NCBI GenBank assembly: GCA_002293125.1
Contig: DBCR01000018.1
Span: 22,592-86,591 of the forward strand
Direction: 5' to 3'
DNA from: Opitutia bacterium UBA953
Lineage (GTDB): Bacteria > Verrucomicrobiota > Verrucomicrobiia > Opitutales > UBA953
Length of the DNA stretch: 64,000 nucleotides
Shown here: positions 37,082 through 45,906 of the stretch, piece after piece
Position numbering within the stretch: the first letter of the stretch is position 1
How the letters are laid out: each line of letters begins with the position of its first letter
Position numbers and translations under genes: made by a program
Notes under the pieces: generated by a model
Told to the model about the DNA's origin: nothing
The model's input: the letters and a program-made list of their open reading frames with translations, nothing else
Database searches by the model: none

Positions 37082-38020
37082 TCAGCCACCGGGCTTCATG
37101 CCTGTCGCCAAAATAGTCTCAAAACAGGGTTCTTTGACTTCTTTGGCAACGACCCGCACCTCGGATTGGCGGAAACCAGCCTCCTCGATCCAGTCATGGA
37201 GCTCGTTTTCTTTGAATCCGAGCCAGCGGTCAGCGTAAAGTTCTCGGGCTTTCTCGAAACGATGGGCGCGGAGGTCGAGGATGAGCAAGCGGCCGCCGGG
37301 CTTGAGGATGCGAAAGGCTTCCGACAGCGCCAGCCGCGGGTTCTCGGCGTGGTGCAGGGCTTGGCTGAGTAAGGCGAGGTCGATGCTCCGGTCCGGCAGG
37401 GGGACTTTCTCGATGTTGCCGAGGATGTAGGTCAGGTTCCGGAGATGTTCCTTCTTAGCCAAAGCACGGCCGACCTGGACCATCCGGGGGGAGTTATCGA
37501 CACAGTGGACGCTCTCGGCTTGGCGGGCCAACAGGCGCGAGAGCGTGCCGTCGCCGGCGCCAAGGTCAGCGATTCGCACGCGCGGTGTGAGGAGGAAGAG
37601 CATCTGCCCGATCGCTTCCCATGAGCGGCCGGGGCAGTAGTTGCGGCCGAGACGGTCGGCGACGAGGTTGAAGTGCTGCTCAGCTTTCTGGCGGCGCTTC
37701 TCGATGATGCGTTGCAGGGAGCGCTGGTCCGCGGCGGACTTCGACTCGCGCGCGCTGGCGGCGAGGGCGGCGTCCACGATACCGATGACACTCACCGGCA
37801 GGTCGCGGGCGAGCGAGTAGAACGACTTCTTGCCATCGCGGCGGTCGTTCACGAGCTGGGCTTTTCGAAGCAATGCCAGATGGGTCGAGATGCGCGACTG
37901 GGGCAGTCCGAGGATTTCCTGGAGCTCACCGACCGCCAGCTCACCACGGTGCAGTAGGTGCAGGATACGGGACCGGGTCGGGTCGGCTAAGAGGCGCAGG
38001 GTTTCCCAGGGGTCGGACAT
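37082..38020 (-). CDS. ArsR-family regulator fused to SAM-dependent methyltransferase
   Basis: A 312-residue two-domain protein. Residues 1-80 form an ArsR winged helix (LADPTRSRILHLLHRGELAV, then LPQSRISTHLALLRKAQLV as the recognition region). From about residue 130 a class I methyltransferase domain follows, with motif I ADLGAGDGTLSRLLA and a post-motif acidic residue in HCVDNSPRMVQ. No Cys pair of the ArsR arsenic type is visible in the recognition helix. This fusion occurs in many bacteria, often near methionine or SAM genes, and may sense SAM or SAH. No such gene is adjacent here, so the target is open. Confidence 0.85.
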   Translation of the reverse strand: MSDPWETLRLLADPTRSRILHLLHRGELAVGELQEILGLPQSRISTHLALLRKAQLVNDRRDGKKSFYSLARDLPVSVIGIVDAALAASARESKSAADQRSLQRIIEKRRQKAEQHFNLVADRLGRNYCPGRSWEAIGQMLFLLTPRVRIADLGAGDGTLSRLLARQAESVHCVDNSPRMVQVGRALAKKEHLRNLTYILGNIEKVPLPDRSIDLALLSQALHHAENPRLALSEAFRILKPGGRLLILDLRAHRFEKARELYADRWLGFKENELHDWIEEAGFRQSEVRVVAKEVKEPCFETILATGMKPGG

Positions 38021-38052
38021 GCGGGCAGGTTGGGGTGCGCCGGCGTCCGTGT

Positions 38053-38082
38053 CAAAAGAGGAAGCCCCGTTTCCGGGGCTTC
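38053..38082 (-). terminator. Probable terminator downstream of greA
   Basis: A 9-base-pair stem (gaagccccg with cggggcttc) with a 4-base loop lies 26 bases after the greA stop. On the minus strand it is followed by ctcttttg, a short T tract. It lies 33 bases ahead of the ArsR-methyltransferase start. Confidence 0.65.
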
Positions 38083-38107
38083 GTCAGCAGGCCATCTGGC
38101 TGGGTGC

Positions 38108-40075
38108 TTAGCGCTTATCGACCCAGCGGGTGATGCGGATGACGGTCCAGGATTCAGCCTTACCGTTGATGTTCGTCGTGAAAGTCTCCCCCGTCCTGTG
38201 GTTGAGGAACTGCTTGGCCAGCGGGGAGATGTAAGAGAGGATGTTCTTCTCCGGTTCGCCGTCCCAGGCGCCGAGCAGGTCGTAGGCGAACTCCGTCTGG
38301 TCGGAGCCGCGGCGGAGGACCACGCTGGAGCCGACGCTGATGGTGTCCGTGTTGGCTTCCTTGAAGTCGGTGACCTTGGCCTTCTTCAGCAGAGCGTCGA
38401 GCTCGGCGCGACGGGCGGCGAGGGTGTCATGGTCCTGTCGGGCCATCTTGTATTCGGAATTTTCCTTCAAGTCGCCGTGCTCCTTGGCGATCTGGATGGC
38501 TTCCTTGACCGCGGGGAGGCGTACCTTGACGATGTCCTCGAGCTCGCGCTCCTTTACTTCCTTCGAGTTCTTGGAGACGAGGAGTTCCTTTTCCTCGGCT
38601 TCGGAGCCGGAATGCTTGGACTTGGCGAGGCGCTGGACGTGCGGCTCGATCTTGGCGAGGCGAGAGAGGAGAGCCTTCTTGGTCATCTCGTCGAAGCCCT
38701 GGCTGCTCATCATCGTGCGGGTGAGGTCGAAGATCGTCTCGCTGTCGGCCTTCTTGCCGTCCGCGGGGATCAAGATGTTGGCGATGAGCTCCTTGTCCTT
38801 GATGAGTTCGTTGGCGAGCGGGATGCGGGCCGTGGAGTTGGACTCGAGGGACTCGGTGTCGATCGAGGAAAGGATGGCTCCGAGCAACGACGGGTTGATC
38901 AGGCGGCCGACGATATCGGCGTACTTCTTCGAGTCGCGATTCTTGATGACCCAGATGATGACCGGAGCGCGGAGTTCGCGGGTCTCGAGCCACTGAGCGA
39001 AGCGGGCGGAGACGACGGCAGCGAGTTCTTGGTCGCAGAGGTAGGCGATCGATTCGGAGACGAGCTTGGCGGAGCCGCTCTTCGTGCCGCCGATATCGCG
39101 GTTGCGGAGCAGGTCGAAGGCGCGTTCGGACCAGTTGTCGCCGTGATGGGCGCGGACGAGGTCGAGCAGGCTGCGGATCTTCTCGGTGGTGTGAGGGATG
39201 TTCAGCGCGACGAAGGCGAGGTCGCTTTCGGTGCAGAGGGCGATGATTTCCGAGGCCGTCGGGCTGACGGTTTCGACGTTCTCGACGGCGGAGCGGAAGA
39301 ATTTATCGCGGTTCCAGATGCCACCGAGGATGGCAGGGAGGTTGTCGCGCTTGCGGGCGGTCTCGAGCTTCTTGATTTCCTTGGCGAGGTCCGCGGAGAC
39401 CTTGTCGAGATTGGCAGCGTTGGCGGCCGAGCGGGTCTCCGAGGAGGCGCTGCCGGCGAGCTCTTCGAGGAGAACGAGCTTACGTTCGAAATTAGGGGCG
39501 CTTTCGTACTGGGCGAAAAGGTCTTCGCCGAGGTCCTTGGGGGCTTCGAGGAGGGCGTACAGACCACCTTTACGCTCCGGGACGAGGATGGCACGGTCCT
39601 TACGGAGGGCGGCTCGAGCCTTGGTCCACCAGGCTTTGAAGGAGGTGGCGCGATCCTTGCCGGCCGGCAGAGAGGCGAAATAGACGCGGTCGAGGTTGGC
39701 CTCGAGGGCGTAGGAAGTGCATTCGCCGGTAGGGTATTCGGCGAGGAGGGCCTTCACGACGCCAGCAGGGTCGTTGGCGACCATGTTGGCGACCTCGGCT
39801 TTGGTGCTTTCGCCGTAGGCCTTAGCCACGACGCCGTTGGGATTGATGACCTCGATCTTGCCGAGGAAGAAGGCGGCATCCATCGCGTGGGCCTTCTTGT
39901 TCTGTTCGGGGAAATCGACGGTGAGGCGCTTGGTGGCTTCGTCGTAGGCGCGGATGACGCCGATACCCCAGGCTTGGTGGAGGCAGAAGGCCGGCTGACC
40001 CGTGGCTACCAAGTCGATGGCGGCCTGCAGGGAGTTGATTTTACCACCTTGTGGGTTGTGGGCCTTGTTGCTCAT
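38108..40075 (-). CDS. greA: Transcription elongation factor GreA with large N-terminal extension
   Basis: GreA rescues arrested RNA polymerase by stimulating transcript cleavage. The last 160 of 655 residues make a complete GreA: the coiled coil with PAVKEAIQIAKEHGDLKENSEY, whose tip acids D535 and E538 correspond to D41 and E44 of E. coli GreA, then the globular FKBP-like domain with VGSSVVLRRG and ISPLAKQFLNHRTGE. The first 490 residues are helical, begin with a small beta-rich module near GIGVIRAYDEATKRLTVDFP, and match no domain I can name. Long GreA proteins of this type are known to me from Chlamydia. ATG at 40075 follows a pyrimidine-rich leader. Confidence 0.88.
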   Translation of the reverse strand: MSNKAHNPQGGKINSLQAAIDLVATGQPAFCLHQAWGIGVIRAYDEATKRLTVDFPEQNKKAHAMDAAFFLGKIEVINPNGVVAKAYGESTKAEVANMVANDPAGVVKALLAEYPTGECTSYALEANLDRVYFASLPAGKDRATSFKAWWTKARAALRKDRAILVPERKGGLYALLEAPKDLGEDLFAQYESAPNFERKLVLLEELAGSASSETRSAANAANLDKVSADLAKEIKKLETARKRDNLPAILGGIWNRDKFFRSAVENVETVSPTASEIIALCTESDLAFVALNIPHTTEKIRSLLDLVRAHHGDNWSERAFDLLRNRDIGGTKSGSAKLVSESIAYLCDQELAAVVSARFAQWLETRELRAPVIIWVIKNRDSKKYADIVGRLINPSLLGAILSSIDTESLESNSTARIPLANELIKDKELIANILIPADGKKADSETIFDLTRTMMSSQGFDEMTKKALLSRLAKIEPHVQRLAKSKHSGSEAEEKELLVSKNSKEVKERELEDIVKVRLPAVKEAIQIAKEHGDLKENSEYKMARQDHDTLAARRAELDALLKKAKVTDFKEANTDTISVGSSVVLRRGSDQTEFAYDLLGAWDGEPEKNILSYISPLAKQFLNHRTGETFTTNINGKAESWTVIRITRWVDKR

Positions 40076-40175
40076 TGCAAAAGTGGGTTTTGGGGATAAC
40101 AATTCTCACTTGCAAGCAGGAAGGCGGGGGGCCTTGGGGTCTATGCCTCGACAGCCCTCCTGGCCTGCGTCCCAC

Positions 40176-41306
40176 ATGGCCTTTAAGCCCGAAAAACCCT
40201 CAATCCACGGCGAAACTCCCGAGACCCTCGGCGAGCGATTGGTCACGGATGGCCATCCTCGCTACCGGGCCGGTCAGGTCTTCGAATGGCTCTACCCTCG
40301 CCGGGCCGAGACCCCGGAGGCGATGACCAACCTTCCGGCCAACCTCCGGACCTGGCTTTCGGCCAATTATGATTTCGAGGCGACCAGTCTGATCCAGCGG
40401 AAGGCCTCATCCGACGTCACCCAGAAAATCCTCCAACGCCTCCGAGACGGTTCCCTCATCGAGACCGTCATCATCCGGGCCCCGATGGAGGGGGTGGGGC
40501 AAGAGAAGTCCCGTCGGACGATCTGCATCTCGACCCAGGTCGGCTGCGCCTATGGGTGCAAATTCTGCGCCTCGGGCCTCGAGGGCTGGAAGCGCGACCT
40601 TTCAATCGGTGAAATCGTCTCCCAACTCGTCCAAGTCTGCCGCATCGAAGACAAGACCGACCCCGCCCGCGCCGCCGAAGGGCTGGCGTCCTTCGACAAC
40701 ATCGTGGTGATGGGCATGGGTGAGCCGCTGGCTAACTACGAGAACCTGATGTCCGCGCTCCGCATCGTGAACGCGCCCTGGGGCTTCGGCTTCGGTGCCC
40801 GCCGGGTCACGATTTCCACCTCAGGCGTGGTCCCTAAGATCCTCAAGCTCGCCGAGGAGCCGCTGGGCTTCCGCCTTGCCATCAGTCTGCACGGCGCGAC
40901 CAACGAGGTTCGTGATCAGATCATGCCGGTGAACAAGAAGTTCCCGCTCGAGGAACTCATCCCCGCGGCGAAGGCCTTCGCCCGCAAGCATGGCCGGATG
41001 CTGACCTTGGAATTCATCCTGATCGAAGACATCAACGACTCGCTCGAGCAGGCCAGGAAACTCGCCGTGATCGCCCGGGAACTGCACGCGCACGTGAATC
41101 TCATCCCGTACAACAAGGTTGAAGGCCTGCCGTGGGTGCGCCCGTCTCTGACGCGTCAGGATCGCTTCGTGAAGGAACTCCGCGGGCTCGGCGTGACGGC
41201 GACGCTCCGTCGCGAGAAGGGGCACGATATCGACGCGGCCTGCGGTCAGTTGCGTCTCCAGACGGAGAAGGCGCAGGCCGTGAATCCACCGCCCGCGGCG
41301 GCTTAA
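40176..41306 (+). CDS. rlmN: Dual-specificity rRNA/tRNA adenine-C2 methyltransferase RlmN
   Basis: Radical SAM enzyme that methylates A2503 of 23S rRNA and A37 of some tRNAs. The [4Fe-4S] motif is CAYGCKFC (CxxxCxxC) in the centre. Other signatures are QVFEWLYPRR near the start, VVMGMGEPLANYEN, VTISTSGVVPKI, and INLIPYN-type LIPYNKVEGLPW. ATG at 40176 gives 376 residues; ATG at 40143 is in frame and would add 11. The 3' end overlaps the convergent rpe gene by 4 bases. Confidence 0.95.
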   Translation: MAFKPEKPSIHGETPETLGERLVTDGHPRYRAGQVFEWLYPRRAETPEAMTNLPANLRTWLSANYDFEATSLIQRKASSDVTQKILQRLRDGSLIETVIIRAPMEGVGQEKSRRTICISTQVGCAYGCKFCASGLEGWKRDLSIGEIVSQLVQVCRIEDKTDPARAAEGLASFDNIVVMGMGEPLANYENLMSALRIVNAPWGFGFGARRVTISTSGVVPKILKLAEEPLGFRLAISLHGATNEVRDQIMPVNKKFPLEELIPAAKAFARKHGRMLTLEFILIEDINDSLEQARKLAVIARELHAHVNLIPYNKVEGLPWVRPSLTRQDRFVKELRGLGVTATLRREKGHDIDAACGQLRLQTEKAQAVNPPPAAA

Positions 41307-41953
41307 GCCGTCAACGCGGCCGCGAAGGCCTTGCGGTCGGGAGCCTTGAAGAAGGCGGTGCCGGCGACGAACGTATCCGCGCCCGCCTCGCGGCAGCGGA
41401 GGCCGGTCTCGATGTTGATGCCGCCATCGACCTCGAGGCGGAAGTGGGCTCCGCGCTTCGCGCGTTCGGCTGCGAGGAGGCGGATGCTATCGAGGACGGA
41501 AGGGATGAATGACTGTCCGCCGAAGCCGGGGAAGACCGTCATGCAGAGCACGAGGTCGACAGAGTCGAGGTAAGGAAGTACGCGGCGCGGGTCGGCATCG
41601 GGGTTCATCGCAATGCCGGCGGAAAGCCCTGCGGCCTTGATTGCGGCAATGGTCTTGGCGACGTCATGGTCGGCCTCGACATGCACCGTGAGGCGTTCGG
41701 CGCCGGCCTTGGCGAAGGCCTCGACGTAGCGGTCGGGATGGCTGAGCATCAGGTGCACATCGAAGTGCAGCTTTGTCAGCGGACGCAGGTCCGCGACGAC
41801 CTGCGGACCGAAGCTGATGTTGGGCACGAAGTGTCCGTCCATGATATCGATGTGCAGCCAGGTCAGGCCGGCTTCCTCCACCGTACGGACGCCTTGCGCG
41901 AACGCGCCGTGATTGGCGGCGAGCAGGGAGGGGGCGACGACTGCGGGGTTCAT
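41303..41953 (-). CDS. rpe: Ribulose-phosphate 3-epimerase
   Basis: Interconverts ribulose-5-phosphate and xylulose-5-phosphate in the pentose phosphate pathway. The 216-residue TIM barrel has APSLLAANHG, HIDIMDGHFVPNISFGP, LHFDVHLM, and MTVFPGFGGQSFIP. VDGGINIETG lies near the C-terminus. ATG at 41953 gives the standard start; the frame is open to 42130 inside the lptE-like gene. It is the last gene in the envelope operon that begins at rpmF, 2 bases after the lptE-like gene. Confidence 0.95.
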   Translation of the reverse strand: MNPAVVAPSLLAANHGAFAQGVRTVEEAGLTWLHIDIMDGHFVPNISFGPQVVADLRPLTKLHFDVHLMLSHPDRYVEAFAKAGAERLTVHVEADHDVAKTIAAIKAAGLSAGIAMNPDADPRRVLPYLDSVDLVLCMTVFPGFGGQSFIPSVLDSIRLLAAERAKRGAHFRLEVDGGINIETGLRCREAGADTFVAGTAFFKAPDRKAFAAALTA

Positions 41954-41955
41954 GC

Positions 41956-42441
41956 TTACCAGGCGGTGGTGGCGGCTTCGCGAATCTGCGAGGCGATGTC
42001 GCCGAAGAGCGTCGGTCCGAGGCTGAGTTCCTCGGCGGCGGGATCGCCGGAGACCTGCAGTGTCGCGATGGAGCGGAAGAGGCGGTCCTTGAAGAGGACG
42101 CGCTTGCCGCCGTCGGTCGTCAGGGTGCAACGCACCTCGAAGCTCACGCGGTAGCTCGTGAAGGCGTACGCGTCGCCGGTCTTGGTGGTGAACCCGTCGC
42201 GCTGATACCGCGTGACTTCGGCTTCAAGGCGGGCTTCGCCAGGGCCGACCTTCACGCGAGGATCGCCCGCGAGGGCTTCGACGATCTTGCTGTGCAGCAC
42301 CGCGTGGGTGCCGGTGCGTGCCGTGGAATTGCGGATCGGCGCGACTTCGATGTTACGGAAAGCGGGCTTGGGTCCGCCGAGTTGGTAGGCGGAGCAACCG
42401 ACCAGCAGGGAGGCCGCGAGCAACCCGAGGAGGCCCTTCAT
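41956..42441 (-). CDS. lptE: LptE-like LPS-assembly lipoprotein
   Basis: A 161-residue lipoprotein with signal sequence and lipobox LLVGC (lipidated C16), followed by SAYQLGG. The pattern FRNIEVAPIRNSTARTGTHAVL matches the LptE fold family, where an early strand precedes a helix. LptE plugs the LptD barrel and helps LPS reach the outer leaflet. Sequence similarity in this family is weak, so the assignment rests on the lipobox, size, this motif and the neighbouring outer-membrane and lipid genes. It overlaps the BamD-like gene by 4 bases. Confidence 0.7.
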   Translation of the reverse strand: MKGLLGLLAASLLVGCSAYQLGGPKPAFRNIEVAPIRNSTARTGTHAVLHSKIVEALAGDPRVKVGPGEARLEAEVTRYQRDGFTTKTGDAYAFTSYRVSFEVRCTLTTDGGKRVLFKDRLFRSIATLQVSGDPAAEELSLGPTLFGDIASQIREAATTAW

Positions 42442-43559
42442 CGACGGTCTCCTCCCGTGGCGGGCTTCGGCTCTTCCTTCTTGAAGCCGAGCGTATCGAG
42501 GTCTCCGCCGACGACCTGCGGTTTGGCTTCGGAGGGGGGGCGCGGACGCGGAACGGTGCCGAGCAGTCGATCGGCGAAGCTCTTCGGAGGATTGGGGTCC
42601 TTCTGGATAAGGGCGAGGAGTGCTTCGGCTTCCGTGGAGGCGGCCGATTCCGGCGCGATGTTGCGGCAAGCGTTGGCCATCAGTTTGGCGGCTTCCGGAT
42701 TGTTGCGGTCGTAGAAGTAGAACTTGGCGAGATTCAGGCGGGCGCGGGCGGCGCGGTCGCGCAGAAGGGCGATTTGTTCAAGGGCCTGTTTGGCGCGCGG
42801 GTCGTCGGGGAACTGGTCCGCCAGCGTGCGCCAGTGGTCGGCGGCTTCGATGGTGGTAGCTTGGTCCCAGGCCGGCCCGAGTGATTCCTTGGAGCGCATC
42901 GTGGCGAGCATCTCGAGCCCCTCGGCGGCGAACTTGGAAGTGGGGTAATCGCTGACGAGACGTTCGAGGGCCTCGATCGTCTTGGCATCATTGCCGCCCT
43001 CCAGACCTAGGCGGGCCGTGCGGATGAGGCATTCGTCGGCGTACGGGCCATTGGGCGCGAGGCGGAGGGTCTTCTGCCAGAGGGCGACCGCTCCCTGGGG
43101 GTCGCGGAACCACGGGAACCAGCCGCCTAGCTTGCGGCGTTCGCCAGCGGCGAGACGGTTCGCAATCTCGAACTGCAGCTTCACGGCTTCGCCGAAATTG
43201 ACGAAACTCGAGTGGCGTGCGTAGAGGTCGTCGATGAGTTCGGTGGCGGTCTCGAATTCATGGCGCGCGGCATGCAGGCGGGCGCGCTCGAGGATGGAGA
43301 CGGCCTCGGCTTCGGTGCCGGTGTTGGCTTCGCCGATGACGGACCATTCCTTGATGGCCCTCCCTTCGTCGCCGCCGGCGGCGGTCTGGGAAGCGCGGTT
43401 CATCGCGAGTAGCACGACGGGCAGGCGGTCAGCAGGGACGACGTCGTTCGTCGTGCCGGGCTTGAGGTGCCATCTTCCCTCGAAGTGGACGTATTCGGCA
43501 CGGGCGAGAGGGCCGAGCAGGAGCGCGACGGCGAGGAGGGTTTTAGCGAGGTGGTTCAT
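42438..43559 (-). CDS. BamD/YfiO-like exported TPR protein
   Basis: A 373-residue protein with a cleavable signal peptide (core LAKTLLAVALLLGPLARA) and TPR repeats of the BamD type, e.g. GPYADECLIRTARLGLEGGN and ALERLVSDYPTSKFAAEGLEML. True BamD is a lipoprotein; no lipobox cysteine is present here, so it may be a soluble periplasmic relative. The last 50 residues are Pro/Lys-rich. The position between fabH (17-base overlap) and lptE points to outer-membrane assembly. Confidence 0.7.
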   Translation of the reverse strand: MNHLAKTLLAVALLLGPLARAEYVHFEGRWHLKPGTTNDVVPADRLPVVLLAMNRASQTAAGGDEGRAIKEWSVIGEANTGTEAEAVSILERARLHAARHEFETATELIDDLYARHSSFVNFGEAVKLQFEIANRLAAGERRKLGGWFPWFRDPQGAVALWQKTLRLAPNGPYADECLIRTARLGLEGGNDAKTIEALERLVSDYPTSKFAAEGLEMLATMRSKESLGPAWDQATTIEAADHWRTLADQFPDDPRAKQALEQIALLRDRAARARLNLAKFYFYDRNNPEAAKLMANACRNIAPESAASTEAEALLALIQKDPNPPKSFADRLLGTVPRPRPPSEAKPQVVGGDLDTLGFKKEEPKPATGGDRR

Positions 43560-44556
43560 GCCAGCGGAGAAGGGTTGCGCCCCAGGTGAGACCGGCGCCG
43601 AAGGCGACGATGAGGACGAGGTCGCCGTGCTTGATCTTGCCGTCTGTCCAGGCTTCTTCAAGCGCAAGCGGAATCGAGGCCGCCGACGTGTTGCCGTAGC
43701 GCTCGAGATTCGAGGGGAAGCGGTCCATGCCCACGTTGAGCTGGCTCGCGACGGCTTCCAAAATACGGCTGTTCGCTTGGTGCGGGATGAACCACGCGAC
43801 CTGTTGCGTTTCCACGTCGCACTTGGCGAGGACGCGTTCGCAGGATTCCGTCATCACGCGCACGGCGTGGCGGAAGACTTCCTTGCCGTTCATCCGCAGG
43901 AAATGCTTGCCGTCGCGCAGGGAGTCGGCGGTCGCGGGGGCGGCGGAGCCTCCGCCGACGCAATGCAGGAGCTCGGCGTTGTTGCCGTCGGCGCCGAGCA
44001 GGTTGCCGAGCAGCCCGACGTTCTTCTCTGGGGTGGTCTCGAGTAGGACGGCGCCGGCGCCGTCGCCGAAGAGCACGCAGGTCGTGCGGTCCGACCAATC
44101 CACGACGCTGGAAAGTTTTTCGGAGCCGATGACAAGGGTGCGGCGATAGGCCCCCGAACGCATCATGTCCTTGGCGACCTGGAGGGCATAGACGAAGCCG
44201 GAGCAAGCGGCGGAGACGTCAAAGCAGGGGATGTCACGGCGGAGGCCGAGCTTGGCCTGAAGGAGGCAGGCCGTGGACGGGAAGGGAACGTCCGGCGTCA
44301 TGGTGGCGACGATGAGCAGATCGACGTCGGCGGGGGTCAGGCCGGCGCGTTCGAGGGCCTTGGCGGCGGCCTTGGCGCCCATGTCGGAGGGGTTCTCGCC
44401 TGGAGTGGCGATGCGTCGTTCGGCGATGCCGGAGCGGGTTTTGATCCACTCGTCGGAGGTGTCCACCATCTTGGACAGTTCGGCATTGGTGAGCTTGCGT
44501 TCTGGAGTGTGGACCCCGATGGCCCGAATGAAGACTGAAAGCTCAGCGCTGCTCAT
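43543..44556 (-). CDS. fabH: 3-oxoacyl-ACP synthase III (KAS III, FabH)
   Basis: Starts fatty-acid synthesis by condensing acetyl-CoA with malonyl-ACP. The 337-residue protein carries the Cys-His-Asn triad: C118 in VSAACSGFVYAL, His in WFIPHQANSRI, Asn in YGNTSAASIPLAL. DTSDEWIKTRSGIAERR near residues 32-48 is typical. It follows plsX by 48 bases. The rpmF-plsX-fabH order is a classic bacterial arrangement. Its 3' end overlaps the BamD-like gene start. Confidence 0.96.
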   Translation of the reverse strand: MSSAELSVFIRAIGVHTPERKLTNAELSKMVDTSDEWIKTRSGIAERRIATPGENPSDMGAKAAAKALERAGLTPADVDLLIVATMTPDVPFPSTACLLQAKLGLRRDIPCFDVSAACSGFVYALQVAKDMMRSGAYRRTLVIGSEKLSSVVDWSDRTTCVLFGDGAGAVLLETTPEKNVGLLGNLLGADGNNAELLHCVGGGSAAPATADSLRDGKHFLRMNGKEVFRHAVRVMTESCERVLAKCDVETQQVAWFIPHQANSRILEAVASQLNVGMDRFPSNLERYGNTSAASIPLALEEAWTDGKIKHGDLVLIVAFGAGLTWGATLLRWHEPPR

Positions 44557-44604
44557 CGATGCGTGAGAAAAGACCCCTTGGGCGGGGAAGGGAACACTAA
44601 AACC

Positions 44605-45675
44605 TCAGGCTTCCTCCGGGGTCGAGGAAATCACCGCATTCGCCTCGGCCAGCGAGGTCAGCATACGGTGGCCGGCACCGTGGCCAAGGGCTTCCAGACC
44701 TAGGCGAATGGCGCTGGCGATGCTCTGGCGGTTGCTTGAGCCGTGGGCCTTCATGACGAGTCCGGTGAGGCCGAGTAATGGCGCTCCACCGTAACGTTCT
44801 GGTTTCAATTTGCCTTTGAGGTCGCGCAGGAGGGGGAACATCGCGATGCCCCCGGCCAAGTAGACGGGATTGCTCTTCACCTTGCTGCCGACCATGTCGC
44901 GGACCATGTAGACGAGGCCTTCCAGGGTCTTGAGGATCACGTTACCCGTGAAGCCGTCAGTCACGACGACATCGCAAGCGTCGCCAAAGACGTCGAATCC
45001 TTCGACAGGGCCGACGTAATTGATGCGATCTCCCATGGCCTTCAGGAGGGAGTGGGTGCGATTGATGCGCGCGCCGCCTTTGCCTTCTTCGGTGCCGACC
45101 GAGAGGAGGCCGATGCGCGGGCTGACGATACCGAGGGCGCTTTGGGCGTAGATGGAACCGAGGACGGCGTTATGCACCATCTGGGCGGGCGTAGCCTCAG
45201 GGTTGGCGCCCACGTCGAGCATGACGAAATGGCCTTCACGGCGCGGCATGATGGCGGCGAGGGCAGGGCGTTCGGCGCCTTCCATCGGGCGGACCTTGAT
45301 GGTACCCGCGGCGACGAGGGCCTTGGTGTTGCCGGTCGAGATGACGACGTCGACTTCGCCAGCCTTGAGCATCTCAAGGGCGATCACCATGGAGGAATCA
45401 CGCTTCGACTTGAGCACGGCCATCGGGGCGTCGTCCGGAGCCACGATGCTGGCGGCGTGGCGGAAGCTGACGCGGCTGTTCTTCAGCGTACGATGCTCGA
45501 TCGCGAGCATGCGTAGGTTATCTTCATGGCCGACGAGCACCAAGGCGTCGTCCGGCCCGATGATGCCTTCCTTGAAAGCGACGGCGGCAGCGGCCACGGC
45601 TTCCGAAGGCCCCATATCGCCACCCATGCAATCCAGGGCGATACGATGACCTTTCTTCAGAGGGGCGTCGCTCAT
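44605..45675 (-). CDS. plsX: Phosphate acyltransferase PlsX
   Basis: Makes acyl-phosphate from acyl-ACP, feeding PlsY in phospholipid synthesis. The 356-residue product opens with IALDCMGGDMGPSEAV and contains STGNTKALVAAG, RPALAAIMP, VLDVGAN and NVGTEE-like LLSVGTEEGKG. GLTGLVMKAHGSS lies near the C-terminus. It lies 27 bases after rpmF and upstream of fabH on the same strand, so lipid and ribosomal protein supply may be co-regulated. Confidence 0.96.
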   Translation of the reverse strand: MSDAPLKKGHRIALDCMGGDMGPSEAVAAAAVAFKEGIIGPDDALVLVGHEDNLRMLAIEHRTLKNSRVSFRHAASIVAPDDAPMAVLKSKRDSSMVIALEMLKAGEVDVVISTGNTKALVAAGTIKVRPMEGAERPALAAIMPRREGHFVMLDVGANPEATPAQMVHNAVLGSIYAQSALGIVSPRIGLLSVGTEEGKGGARINRTHSLLKAMGDRINYVGPVEGFDVFGDACDVVVTDGFTGNVILKTLEGLVYMVRDMVGSKVKSNPVYLAGGIAMFPLLRDLKGKLKPERYGGAPLLGLTGLVMKAHGSSNRQSIASAIRLGLEALGHGAGHRMLTSLAEANAVISSTPEEA

Positions 45676-45702
45676 GGGGTCGGGCTGGGCCCGGAGAGGA
45701 GC

Positions 45703-45882
45703 TTAAGCTCCGGCATCCAGCACCTGACGGCCGCGGTACTTGCCCGAGGTGGGGTCGACGCGGTGGGAGCGGCGGAGGGCGCCGGATTCGCCGTCTTTGA
45801 CGAGTTTCGGGGCGCGGAACTGGTTGGCGGCGCGACGGAGTCGGCTGCGGCGTTTGGACTGTTTACGTTTCGGATTGGCCAT
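45703..45882 (-). CDS. rpmF: 50S ribosomal protein L32, cysteine-free form
   Basis: A 59-residue gene found by translating the minus strand from ATG at 45882. It begins MANPKRKQSKRRSRLRRA, the standard L32 start, and ends with SGKYRGRQVLDAGA, the counterpart of the usual YKGR-V ending. Most L32 proteins have two CxxC pairs that bind zinc; here that stretch reads RAPKLVKDGESGALRRSHRV and has no cysteine. It is therefore a zinc-free L32. A good sigma70-type promoter lies just upstream. The start is preceded by cgtagaacc with no Shine-Dalgarno site. Confidence 0.93.
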   Translation of the reverse strand: MANPKRKQSKRRSRLRRAANQFRAPKLVKDGESGALRRSHRVDPTSGKYRGRQVLDAGA

Positions 45883-45906
45883 GGTTCTACGCTGGGATGA
45901 GGGTTG

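Noticed and set aside
38021..38107. SAH riboswitch ahead of the ArsR-methyltransferase gene
   Set aside because: Only a terminator-like hairpin is visible; no conserved SAH core seen.
38030..40099. 689-residue plus-strand reading frame opposite greA
   Set aside because: Antisense shadow in GC-rich DNA; composition is Gly/Val/Asp/Glu repeats with no domain, while greA on the other strand has clear motifs.
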